Positions 7,103 through 16,556 of a stretch of DNA of 64,000 nt are shown here, in pieces. The notes below the pieces were generated by a model. It saw nothing but the letters and a program-made list of their open reading frames with translations, ran no database searches and was not told where the DNA came from. Each line of letters starts with the position of its first letter. Position 1 is the stretch's first letter. A program made the position numbers and the translations under genes. Origin of the DNA: Gemmiger formicilis. GTDB taxonomy: Bacteria; Bacillota; Clostridia; Oscillospirales; Ruminococcaceae. Location: the NCBI RefSeq assembly GCF_900167555.1, contig NZ_FUYF01000007.1:1-64000 (forward strand). The letters are read 5' to 3'.

Positions 7103-8233
7103 ATGATCCCTTTTAACGTACCGCCCTGCGTGGGCGACGAGCTCGACTACGTCAAGCAGGCCATCGACTCTCATAAAATCTGCGGCGACGGCGCCTTTAC
7201 CAAGCAGTGCAACGCCTGGTTGGAGGAGCGCTTCCACGCCCAGAAGGTCCTGCTGACCACCAGCGGCACTACGGCGCTGGACATGGCCATGCTGCTGTGC
7301 GATATTCACCCCGGTGACGAGGTCATTCTGCCCAGCTTCACCTTCTCCAGCACCGCCACCGCCGCTGTGCTGGCCGGGGCGAAGCTCGTCTTTGTGGACA
7401 TCCGCCCTGATACGATGAACATCGACGAGACGAAGATCGAGCAGGCCATCACCGATAAGACGCGGGTCATCATCGCCATGCACTACGCCGGTGTCGCCTG
7501 TGAGATGGACACCATCATGGACATTGCCCGCCGCCATGACCTCAAGGTCGTCGAGGACGCGGCGCAGGGCGTTATGAGCAGCTACAAGGGCAAGGCACTG
7601 GGCACCATCGGTGATTTCGGCTGCTACTCCTTCCACGAGACAAAGAACTACTCGATGGGCGAGGGCGGCGCACTCGTCATCAACAATCCCGCGTACAATG
7701 AGCGCGCGGAGATCCTGCGCGAGAAGGGCACGAACCGCGCCAAGTTCTTCCGCGGTCAGGTGGACAAATACACATGGGTCGATTTTGGCGACAGCTACCT
7801 GCCCAGTGAGCTGAACGCCGCCTATCTGTGGGCGCAGCTGCTCCATGCCGACGAGATCAACGACAACCGCATGGCGACCTGGAACGCCTACCACGATGCC
7901 TTCCGGCCGCTGGCCGACGCGGGCAGGGTCGAGCTGCCCACCATCCCGGCGGACTGCGTGCACAACGCCCACATGTTCTACCTGAAATGCAGGGATCTGG
8001 AGGAGCGCACCGCGCTGATCCGCTACCTGAAGGCAAACGATATTCTGGCCGTGTTCCATTATATCCCGCTGCACTCCGCCCCGGCGGGCCAGAAGTTTGG
8101 CCGCTTTGACGGCGCGGACGTCTACACCACCGCCGAGAGCGAGCGCCTCGTCCGCCTGCCGATGTACTACGGCCTGACTGAGGCAGACCGCAATAAGGTC
8201 ATTGCCAAGGTCCTGGAATTTTATGCGCAGTAA
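7103..8233 (+). CDS. rffA: RffA/WecE-type sugar-nucleotide 4-aminotransferase
   Basis: A 376-aa DegT/DnrJ/EryC1/StrS aminotransferase. Diagnostic stretches: IPFNVPPCVGDEL at the N-terminus, TTSGTTALDMAMLL, SFTFSSTATAAVLAGA, VEDAAQGVMSSYKG, and SFHETKNYSMGEGGAL with the PLP lysine in HETKNYS, the hallmark of dTDP-4-amino-4,6-dideoxygalactose transaminase. It converts a nucleotide 4-keto-6-deoxyhexose plus glutamate into the 4-amino sugar. RBS GGAAGGAAGG precedes the ATG. It heads a seven-gene operon of lipid-linked sugar transfer genes. The gene is complete; the exact sugar nucleotide is inferred from the family. Confidence 0.9.
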   Translation: MIPFNVPPCVGDELDYVKQAIDSHKICGDGAFTKQCNAWLEERFHAQKVLLTTSGTTALDMAMLLCDIHPGDEVILPSFTFSSTATAAVLAGAKLVFVDIRPDTMNIDETKIEQAITDKTRVIIAMHYAGVACEMDTIMDIARRHDLKVVEDAAQGVMSSYKGKALGTIGDFGCYSFHETKNYSMGEGGALVINNPAYNERAEILREKGTNRAKFFRGQVDKYTWVDFGDSYLPSELNAAYLWAQLLHADEINDNRMATWNAYHDAFRPLADAGRVELPTIPADCVHNAHMFYLKCRDLEERTALIRYLKANDILAVFHYIPLHSAPAGQKFGRFDGADVYTTAESERLVRLPMYYGLTEADRNKVIAKVLEFYAQ

Positions 8234-9722
8234 GGCCCTGCCAGGCTGGGCGCACACACTCTGCACCGCTGCCGCCGCGCTGGTGTTCCTGCTGGCGTAT
8301 GAGCTGGTCGTCTACAGGGTGCCGGTGACGGAGATCTTCCTGCCGGTCAGCTCCTGGAGCGACGAGGTCATCTACAGCAAGCAGCTGGCCGCCGCCGTGC
8401 AGTACGGCGCGCCGCAGGGGTACTTCGGCTTCAATGAGTCGCACGCCGCCGTCGGCACCTACGCCGCGTGGGGGCCGGCGGTTTTTCTGGTCTATGCGTT
8501 GCCGGGGCTGCTTTTGCGCGGGCAGAATGCCTTTTTGTGGTGCAACCTGCTGTTCGTCGTGCTGGGCTGGACGTTTTTCGCCCGGGCCGCACGGCTTGGC
8601 TGGAAGCGCCAGCTGGCCTTTGCCGCGGCGCTGGCCGCCATGAACGCGCCGATCCGCTATGTGTTCTCCGCCATGCAGGAGCCGCTGCATTATGCGCTCA
8701 TGCTGGCGGTGCTGGGCTGCGGCATTCTGGCGCGGCGGGACAAAAGCCGCGCCGCGTGGGCGGGGCTGTGTGCGCTGTGCGCGGTTGCCACGCTCGTGCG
8801 CCCCTATGAGGCCGTGCTCTGGCTGTTCCCGCTGGCGCTGTGCCGGCAGGACCGCCGCCGCATCGCTGTCTGCGTGGCGGGCGGGACGGTTTCCTTGGGC
8901 GGCACGCTCGTGCTGATGTCCAAATTCTACGCGCCCTACTTCTTTACCAATGTCGATGTAAGCCCGCTGCAGGAGCTGGCCCGCGGGCAGGTGGTCTCCG
9001 CCGTCAGGGACATGGCACACAAGCTGCTGGACGCCCTGCGCACCGTGGCCGAAATGCTGGCCGACCAGCTGGCAAACCGCAGCGGGGGACAGTACCTGCT
9101 GTTTTTCCTGCTGCTGGGCGTGACGCTGGTCTGCCTGATTGTGGATGCCCGCGCCGGGCGGCCCGTGTTCTGGAAGGGCTGCGCTGCCGTGACTGCGGTC
9201 ATCGTTTTTCTGGCGCTGCTGCTGATGTACCGCCCCGTTGAGGGCTCCCGCCATACGGTTGTACTGGATGTGCTGCTGCTGGCGGCGCTCCTTGTGGAGG
9301 ACGCCCGCCCCGCCGCGGGCACGGCAGCCGCCGCGCTGGTGCTGGCCGCGCTCGGCGTGCTGAATCTGGCAGACGGCTTCACCATGCCGCGCTACAGCGC
9401 CGAATGGGACGCCGCGGTGCAGCAAATCGAGGCCGCGCTGACCGAGAGCCGGTCCGCTGTGACGAGCGCCGACCCCTGGGACAGCACCGTGGCCTACGCT
9501 TTTGGCGACCCCGTGCACTGTGGTTTGCTCTACGGCGTGCCGGACGGCATGGGCATCCAGTTTGACGAGGCCGCCTACCTGACCGACCCGGCCCATGAGA
9601 TTCATTCCCGCTACGTCCTGACCGCCGCCGACACCCCCACCGCCGCCCGCTTACAAGCCGACGGCTGGACGGTGCTGTACGAGAGCGACAGGGGCGTGCT
9701 GTACGAGCACGGCACAATGTAG
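8223..9722 (+). CDS. Polytopic GT-C-like transferase, paralogue 1
   Basis: A 499-aa membrane protein with about 10-12 helices and a soluble C-terminal tail of ~110 residues. An acidic pair in the first outer loop (SSWSDEVIYSKQ) and YGAPQGYFGFNES fit ArnT/PMT (GT39/GT83-like) enzymes that take sugar from a polyprenyl phosphate. Start set at 8223, inside the end of rffA (11-bp overlap), which implies translational coupling. Its paralogue at 10545 shares the GGPQGYFG and WGP...YALPGLL stretches. The stop TAG is the TAG of the repeat that starts at 9719, so insertion of the repeat may have reset the C-terminus. Donor and acceptor unknown. Confidence 0.75.
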   Translation: MRSKALPGWAHTLCTAAAALVFLLAYELVVYRVPVTEIFLPVSSWSDEVIYSKQLAAAVQYGAPQGYFGFNESHAAVGTYAAWGPAVFLVYALPGLLLRGQNAFLWCNLLFVVLGWTFFARAARLGWKRQLAFAAALAAMNAPIRYVFSAMQEPLHYALMLAVLGCGILARRDKSRAAWAGLCALCAVATLVRPYEAVLWLFPLALCRQDRRRIAVCVAGGTVSLGGTLVLMSKFYAPYFFTNVDVSPLQELARGQVVSAVRDMAHKLLDALRTVAEMLADQLANRSGGQYLLFFLLLGVTLVCLIVDARAGRPVFWKGCAAVTAVIVFLALLLMYRPVEGSRHTVVLDVLLLAALLVEDARPAAGTAAAALVLAALGVLNLADGFTMPRYSAEWDAAVQQIEAALTESRSAVTSADPWDSTVAYAFGDPVHCGLLYGVPDGMGIQFDEAAYLTDPAHEIHSRYVLTAADTPTAARLQADGWTVLYESDRGVLYEHGTM

Positions 9723-9974
9723 GGGCCGGGCATGCCCGGCCCGCGGCCTTCCCACAGGCGTCCGTCCTATAGCTGTGGGTCGATGCAAGCATCGCCCCCC
9801 GCACCGTAGGGGCGGATTCCATATCCGCCCGGGCCGTCTGCCCCAAACGCCGATTTTGCGTTGTAGAGACTGTAGGGGCGAACATTGTTCGCCCGCCAGC
9901 CTGACGTAGCAGCGTCCTTTCGGGATGGCCCTTCCCGTGGCAAACGGGCACGGGCGGGCAATGCCCGCCCCTAC
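9719..9974. repeat. Cluster of GTAGGG hairpin units
   Basis: Several units in series: GTAGGGGCCGGGCATGCCCG at 9719, a unit with GGCGGATTCCATATCCGCC near 9810, one with GGCGAACATTGTTCGCC near 9873, and an inverted unit ending GGCATTGCCCGC-type arms and CCCCTAC at 9974. Each unit is self-complementary although the arm sequences differ. It occupies the whole gap between two operon genes. Confidence 0.8.
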
Positions 9975-10006
9975 AAGCAAGGTAAAAAGAGCAAGGAGAA
10001 TCCTCC

Positions 10007-10543
10007 ATGAACACACCCACTCTCCCCGTCCTGACCGGCACAGCGGTCACGCTGCGCCCCATCACCGACGCCGACACGGACCTTATCGTCAAGTGGCGCA
10101 ACACGCCGTCTGTCGTGCAGAACTTCATTTTCCGCCAGACCTTCACGCCGGAGATGCACCGCAGCTGGCTGGCGACGAAGGTCGCCACCGGCCAGGTCGT
10201 GCAGTATATCATCCTCGACAACGCCGACGGCAAGCCCGTTGGGTCGGTCTATTACCGCGATATTGACAACCACAACCGCAGCGCCGAGTACGGCATCTTC
10301 ATCGGTGAGGAAAGCGCCCGCGGTAAGGGCATTGGCACCGAGACAGCCCGCCTGTTCACACAATTCGGCGTTGATACGCTGCACCTGCACCGCATCAGCC
10401 TGCGCGTGCTGGCCGAAAATGCCGCCGCGCGCCGCAGCTATGAAAAGGCCGGCTTTGTGCAGGAAGGTGTTTTCCGCGATATGGAGCTGCTGGACGGAGC
10501 CTACCGCGACGTCGTCTTTATGGCCAAGCTGGCGGAGAACTGA
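10007..10543 (+). CDS. GNAT N-acetyltransferase (RimJ/RimL type)
   Basis: A 178-aa GNAT protein. VTLRPITDADTDLIVKWRN opens the domain, and the acetyl-CoA pyrophosphate loop is EESARGKGIGTETARLF (R/Q-x-x-G-x-G/A), followed by NAAARRSYEKAGFVQEGVF. RBS AAGGAG lies ahead of the ATG. Many members acylate ribosomal proteins, but position between an RffA aminotransferase and lipid-linked sugar genes suggests acetylation of the new 4-amino group, as WecD/RffC or PseH-type enzymes do (inference). The stop is one base before the next start, so it is co-translated with the following gene. Confidence 0.82.
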   Translation: MNTPTLPVLTGTAVTLRPITDADTDLIVKWRNTPSVVQNFIFRQTFTPEMHRSWLATKVATGQVVQYIILDNADGKPVGSVYYRDIDNHNRSAEYGIFIGEESARGKGIGTETARLFTQFGVDTLHLHRISLRVLAENAAARRSYEKAGFVQEGVFRDMELLDGAYRDVVFMAKLAEN

Positions 10544-10544
10544 C

Positions 10545-12056
10545 GTGAAAAAACCGATGCAGAAAATCCGAACCTGCCTGCAAAAGACCCCCAATGCGCT
10601 GCTCTGCGCGTTGGGGGCAGTCGTGTTCCTTGCGGGCTTTTACTTTTTGTGCTACCGCACGCCGCTGAATGAGGTCTGGCTGCCCACCACGATGAACAAC
10701 GACGAGGCGCTCTATAACCGCCAGGTCGTCAGTGTGCTGACCCACGGCGGGCCGCAGGGGTATTTCGGCTATCAGGAATCCACCGCGGATATTGGCCGCT
10801 ACGGTACCTGGGGCCCGCTGCTGATTTGGGCCTACGCGCTGCCGGGTCTGCTGTTCGGTGCCAGCGTAAACGTCGTGCTGTGGTGCAATTTACTGCTGAT
10901 TGCCGTGGGCATCGCGGTGTTTGCCCGCTGCGCGCGGCTGAATTACTGGCAGTGCATCGCGCTGTGCGGCGCACTGTTCAGCATCATGCTGCCGCTTCGC
11001 TCCTGCGTCAGCGGCGCGTCGGAGGCCATGCACTACATGCTGGCGCTCCTCATCGTCGGCACGGCGGCGGCCCTGCACCGCAGCGGCAAGACTGGCTGGC
11101 TGATTGCCTGTGCCGCGGCCTGCGCGGTGGAAACGATCTTCCGCCCCTACGCGCTGCTGTTCTGGGTGTTCCCGTTTACGGCGGTCTGGCAGAATAAGCG
11201 CCGCCGCGCGGCCTGTTTGGGCACGGCGGCGGGCGGGTTCGCGGTTTCGCTGTTCGCCATGGCCAAGCTCGCTGCGCCCTATTTCAGCGACGGCGGCATG
11301 GACTTTGACGGCATCCGTCTGTTATTGCAGCTCCATCCCGTGGCGGCGGTCCGCTATGAGTGCGCCCGCGCCGCGGCCCTGCTGCACGCGGCCTGGCGGG
11401 ACGATATTCTGCCCACACTCCACGGTGAGACGACCTACATCGGCGGCGGCTGTGTGACGTTTTTGGCCGTTGTGCTCGTCGCGGTGGTCTGCCTTGTCTG
11501 GGATAAGCACAAAGGCCGCCCGCTGGTGCTCAAGGGCTGTGCGCTGTTTTGCAGCGCGGTCATTGCGCTGGTGCTGCTGTTCATGTACAACATCGACCCG
11601 CGCCACATGATGCTGCTGGCCATCCTGCTGCTGGGGGCCGTCGTTGTCGAGGACGCCGCGCCCGCTGCCGTCTGGCTGCCGGTGCTCGTCGTCCTGCTGC
11701 TGCCGATGAACTTCCAGCGCGGCAGCCTGCCCGAGAAAAACGCCGAAATGGCCGCCCAGATGCAGACCGTCGAGGCCGCCCTGATCGCCAGCGTGCAGGA
11801 TGCCGGGGCCGACCCCTGGGACCACACGCTGGCCTACGCCTATGACGACGGGGTGTTCCACGGCTATCTCTACGCCGTGCCCGCGGGTATGGGCATTGAA
11901 TTTGATAAAAACAGCTACCTCTGGGACGAGGAAAACCCGATTTCCTCCCGCTACGTGATGTGCGGCCACGACACCCGCGTTGCCGCCCGTCTGCTGGCCG
12001 AGAACTGGCAGCAGGTCGTCTCCACCGAGGATCTGGTGATCTATAAGCGCCCGTGA
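10545..12056 (+). CDS. Polytopic GT-C-like transferase, paralogue 2
   Basis: A 503-aa membrane protein, paralogous to the one at 8223. It has the same layout: an N-terminal helix, an acidic pair in the first loop (MNNDEALYNRQ), HGGPQGYFGYQES, about ten further helices and a C-terminal globular tail with a conserved end (GMGIEFDKNSYLWDEENP). GTG at 10545 is preferred because GGCGGAG sits 7-8 bases upstream; ATG at 10557 is an alternative. Two ArnT-like enzymes in one operon suggest two acceptors, two positions or two sugars. Confidence 0.72.
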   Translation: MKKPMQKIRTCLQKTPNALLCALGAVVFLAGFYFLCYRTPLNEVWLPTTMNNDEALYNRQVVSVLTHGGPQGYFGYQESTADIGRYGTWGPLLIWAYALPGLLFGASVNVVLWCNLLLIAVGIAVFARCARLNYWQCIALCGALFSIMLPLRSCVSGASEAMHYMLALLIVGTAAALHRSGKTGWLIACAAACAVETIFRPYALLFWVFPFTAVWQNKRRRAACLGTAAGGFAVSLFAMAKLAAPYFSDGGMDFDGIRLLLQLHPVAAVRYECARAAALLHAAWRDDILPTLHGETTYIGGGCVTFLAVVLVAVVCLVWDKHKGRPLVLKGCALFCSAVIALVLLFMYNIDPRHMMLLAILLLGAVVVEDAAPAAVWLPVLVVLLLPMNFQRGSLPEKNAEMAAQMQTVEAALIASVQDAGADPWDHTLAYAYDDGVFHGYLYAVPAGMGIEFDKNSYLWDEENPISSRYVMCGHDTRVAARLLAENWQQVVSTEDLVIYKRP

Positions 12057-12078
12057 GCGCAGAAGGAAGTACACAGCT

Positions 12079-13020
12079 ATGCAGAAAATATCTTACGTGA
12101 TCCCGTGCTACCGCTCCCAGCACACCGTGGGGGGCGTGGTGGCAGAGATCGCCGCCACCATGCAGACCCTGCCGCAGTATGACTACGAGGTCATTCTGGT
12201 GAACGACTGCTCGCCGGATGATACCTTCGGCACGATCCGCAGCCTTGTGGCGGCGGACAGCCATGTCGTGGGCGTCGATCTGGCGAAAAACTTCGGCCAG
12301 CATGCGGCGCTGATGGCGGGCTTTCACAAGTGCAGCGGCGACATCGTCGTCTGCCTCGACGACGACGGCCAGACCCCGGCGGATGAGGTCGGCAAGCTGC
12401 TGGCAAAAATTGACGAGGGCTATGACGTCGTCTACGCCAGCTATGACACGAAGCGTCAGGCCGGCTGGCGCAACCTGGGCAGCTGGGTCAACAGCAAAAT
12501 GACCGAGATCATGCTGGGCAAGCCGCCGGAGCTCGTCGTCAACAGCTACTTTGCGGCGCGCCGCTTCATTGTGGACGAGATGCTGCGCTATGAGCACTGC
12601 TACCCCTACGTCATCGGGTTGGTGCTGCGCTCCACCAAGCGCATCTGCAACGTGCCGGTGCACCACCGCGCCCGTGAGGAGGGCCGCAGCGGCTACACGC
12701 TGAGCAAGCTGCTGAATCTCTGGATGAACGGCTTTACGTCGTTTTCCGTCAAGCCGCTGCGCATTGCGACCTACATCGGCACGCTGTTTGCCATGGCGGG
12801 CTTTCTCTACTTTATCTATATCATCATCGACCACTTTACCCGCGCGGCGGCCCCCATCGGGTGGGCGTCCACCACGGCGCTGCTGCTGCTGCTCGGCGGC
12901 ATGATCCTGGTCGTACTGGGCATTATGGGCGAGTACGTCGGCCGCATCTACATGTGTGCCAACGCCGCGCCCCAGTACGTCGAGCGCGAGGTCATCCGGC
13001 ATGAGGAGAACGACGCATGA
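12079..13020 (+). CDS. ArnC/DPM1-like polyprenyl-phosphate glycosyltransferase
   Basis: A 313-aa family 2 glycosyltransferase. The GT-A domain (1-220) has SYVIPCYRS, VILVNDCSPDDTF, KNFGQHAALMAGF and the metal-binding CLDDDGQTPADE. Two C-terminal helices (about 230-300) anchor it to the membrane, ending in the GEYVGRIY motif typical of ArnC, GtrB and CsbB. Function: transfer of a nucleotide sugar, here probably the amino sugar made by RffA, onto undecaprenyl phosphate on the cytoplasmic face. The ATG follows AGAAGGAAG; the stop overlaps the next gene by 4 bases. Confidence 0.85.
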   Translation: MQKISYVIPCYRSQHTVGGVVAEIAATMQTLPQYDYEVILVNDCSPDDTFGTIRSLVAADSHVVGVDLAKNFGQHAALMAGFHKCSGDIVVCLDDDGQTPADEVGKLLAKIDEGYDVVYASYDTKRQAGWRNLGSWVNSKMTEIMLGKPPELVVNSYFAARRFIVDEMLRYEHCYPYVIGLVLRSTKRICNVPVHHRAREEGRSGYTLSKLLNLWMNGFTSFSVKPLRIATYIGTLFAMAGFLYFIYIIIDHFTRAAAPIGWASTTALLLLLGGMILVVLGIMGEYVGRIYMCANAAPQYVEREVIRHEENDA

Positions 13021-13376
13021 AGCAGGCAAAATGGTTCCTGCTGCTGCATGTGATCCTGGGCATCTATGCGGGCAGCAGCGTGTGCAGCAAGCTGGCCGCG
13101 CAGCAGCCGTTTTTGAGTGCGGCGTTTATCGTGCTGTACGGCCTGATGCTGCTGGCGCTTGTTACCTATGCGGTGGGCTGGCAGCAGGTCATCAAGCATC
13201 TGCCGCTGACGACGGCCTACGCGAACAAGGCCGTCACCGTGGTGTGGGGCATTCTGCTGGGTCTGGCCGTTTTCGGTGAGGCCGTCACGCCGCGCCAGGT
13301 CATCGGTGCGGTCATCATTATATGCGGCATCGTGCTTTTTGTACGGGCCGACAATGAGGGGGAGGGCGGCAAATGA
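13017..13376 (+). CDS. SMR/EamA-type four-helix protein, first of a pair (ArnE-like)
   Basis: A 119-aa protein with four predicted helices, of the small multidrug resistance/EamA half-size type: LHVILGIYAGSSVCSKLAAQ, then TTAYANKAVTVVWGILLGL, then PRQVIGAVIIICGIVLF. It is coupled by ATGA overlaps to both neighbours. Paired SMR proteins after an ArnC-like transferase are the layout of ArnE/ArnF, proposed to flip undecaprenyl-phosphate-aminosugar to the outer leaflet. A drug-efflux role is possible but does not fit the context. Confidence 0.8.
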   Translation: MKQAKWFLLLHVILGIYAGSSVCSKLAAQQPFLSAAFIVLYGLMLLALVTYAVGWQQVIKHLPLTTAYANKAVTVVWGILLGLAVFGEAVTPRQVIGAVIIICGIVLFVRADNEGEGGK

Positions 13377-13720
13377 GTCAGGCACAGCTGCCCTATGTGC
13401 TGCTGTATCTGTGCAGCACGTTCCTCTCCGCGGTCTCGCAGGTGCTTTTGAAGAAGGCCGCACTGCGGGAGCACAAGTCGGTCTTGGCGGAGTACACCGA
13501 CTGGCGGGTGATTTTAGGCTATGCCCTTTTTGTGGGCTGCACGCTCTTAACGATGCTGGCCTACAAGGGCGTTCCGCTCAACGTCGGGCCTGTACTGGAA
13601 GCAACAGGCTATATTTACGTCACGATTTTTGGTGTTACGATCTTCCACGAGAAGATGAACCCCAAAAAGCTCGCCGCACTGGCGATGATTTTGGTCGGCA
13701 TCCTTGTATATGCGCTGTAA
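13373..13720 (+). CDS. SMR/EamA-type four-helix protein, second of a pair (ArnF-like)
   Basis: A 115-aa protein with four helices: VLLYLCSTFLSAVSQVLLKK (the AxSQxxLKK pattern of SMR/EamA proteins), GYALFVGCTLLTMLAYKGVP and NVGPVLEATGYIYVTIFGV. It probably forms a hetero-dimer with the preceding protein, one of each presumably inserted in opposite orientation. Last gene of the operon; a strong terminator begins three bases after the stop. Confidence 0.8.
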   Translation: MSQAQLPYVLLYLCSTFLSAVSQVLLKKAALREHKSVLAEYTDWRVILGYALFVGCTLLTMLAYKGVPLNVGPVLEATGYIYVTIFGVTIFHEKMNPKKLAALAMILVGILVYAL

Positions 13721-13722
13721 CT

Positions 13723-13766
13723 AAAAACGTCCTGCCTGCAACATTGCGCAGACAGGACGTTTTTTA
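13723..13766 (+). terminator. Intrinsic terminator of the amino-sugar operon
   Basis: A 12-bp perfect stem (13723-13734 with 13753-13764) ends in T-rich sequence. The A-run at the left edge means it can also act for the leftward PAP2 gene. Confidence 0.88.
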
Positions 13767-13827
13767 TTTGGGCATTTGGAATTTCTTTGGTTCTTTCTTT
13801 GCAAAGAAAGAACCTACGTACTCTTTA

Positions 13828-14487
13828 TTACAGCCTCTCCGGTACGCGGCGCTGCACCGGGCTTCTCTGCAAAACGGTGGCGGCATGATCCAGCACCAGC
13901 GCCAGCAGCAGGCCAAACACCACGTCAATGACACTGTGCTGCTTGAGCAGTATCGTGGACAGCGAGATCGACACACACAGCACCATGGCGGCGGGGCGCA
14001 TCCAGCGGCGGCGTGGGGCATCAAAGATTGCACTGCGGTAGTACGCCAGCATCAGCGTGACCGAGTTGAACACATGGATGGACGGGCAGACGTTCATCGG
14101 CGTGTCGCTGCGGTAGATCATCCGCACAAGCTGCGCAAAAATGTCGGTGCCCGGCACGTACTTCGGGCGCAGGGCAAGACCGTTAGGCACAATGGCATAG
14201 AACAGAAGCGTCATCGTCATGCCGGTGAACAGCGGAATGCACAGCCGCCAGAAATCCTCCCGCGGGGCCTTATACAGCAGATAAAACAGCGTAAACGGGA
14301 TCCACGGAAACCACAAAATATACGGTACAATGGCATATTTGCAGAACGGAATCAAATCGTCCAGCCGGCAGTGTACCCACAGATCCGGTGTCTGGATCGT
14401 GCGCTCCAGCAGCGCAAAAAACGATAAGTAAAACAAAGTATAGAGCGCCATGAACCAGACCGGATGGCGCGAACACCAGTTACGCAT
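13828..14487 (-). CDS. PAP2-family membrane phosphatase
   Basis: A 219-aa protein with about six helices. The PAP2 signature is visible as LRPKYVPGTD, CPSIHVFNS (PSxH) and STILLKQHSVIDVVFG (the catalytic S/R-x5-H-x3-D). The family hydrolyses lipid phosphates such as undecaprenyl pyrophosphate or phosphatidate on the outer face of the membrane. Start placed at 14487 (MRNWCSRHPVW) with AAAGGG about 10 bases upstream; the frame stays open to 14721 but that part is non-coding in composition. Beside the amino-sugar operon it might recycle its lipid carrier (inference). The 14488-14702 gap shows no gene. Confidence 0.8.
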   Translation of the reverse strand: MRNWCSRHPVWFMALYTLFYLSFFALLERTIQTPDLWVHCRLDDLIPFCKYAIVPYILWFPWIPFTLFYLLYKAPREDFWRLCIPLFTGMTMTLLFYAIVPNGLALRPKYVPGTDIFAQLVRMIYRSDTPMNVCPSIHVFNSVTLMLAYYRSAIFDAPRRRWMRPAAMVLCVSISLSTILLKQHSVIDVVFGLLLALVLDHAATVLQRSPVQRRVPERL

Positions 14488-14702
14488 ACATTTACACCCT
14501 TTCGATGATGTACTATTATACGCCGCACGCGGCGCACAAAACAAGCGACAATCCGCACAATTCGCAGCTGTGTTTTCGACAGGATATTGTGGAGATTTTG
14601 TCCCTGCCGCCTTCTGTATACTAATACGAATAGCCGCGCGGGAATAATGCGTTACAGATGTGAAAGAGTTGTAAACAAACAAATGGCGGAGCGGTAGGGG
14701 CA

Positions 14703-14738
14703 GCAAAAAGGAGCCCGTCACTAAAGGACGAGCTCCTC
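14703..14738 (-). terminator. Intrinsic terminator of pyrG
   Basis: Read on the minus strand, a 10-bp stem (14736-14727 with 14719-14710, one G-U pair) is followed by five T. It lies 16 bases after the pyrG stop. Confidence 0.85.
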
Positions 14739-14753
14739 GGCTTATACTGTATT

Positions 14754-16400
<1,647 letters not shown>

Positions 16401-16468
16401 AATTCACCCTCCATGTCGGCGGATGCCAAACAACAGCGCCCGCCATATCCCAAAAAATTATCCTTTCC

Positions 16469-16498
16469 ATTATACATCGGAAAAAACAGCTTTTGCAA
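16469..16498 (-). promoter_or_regulatory. Promoter of pyrG
   Basis: On the minus strand: -35 TTGCAA (16498-16493), 18-bp spacer, -10 TATAAT (16474-16469). It lies in the 156-base gap between the sensor kinase and pyrG. I did not see a clear attenuator in the leader. Confidence 0.65.
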
Positions 16499-16556
16499 TA
16501 TGGCGGGCATATTTTCTTTATTAAATTTGCAAAAAGTGGGTTTTACTTTGGATTCT

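Noticed and set aside
9719-9974. CRISPR array
   Set aside because: Units are palindromic with variable arms and irregular spacing; there are no equal-length repeats separated by unique spacers and no cas genes.
13017-13720. The SMR pair as a multidrug efflux pump
   Set aside because: Their place after an ArnC-like transferase, with 4-base overlaps, fits lipid-sugar flipping better; drug efflux cannot be excluded by sequence alone.
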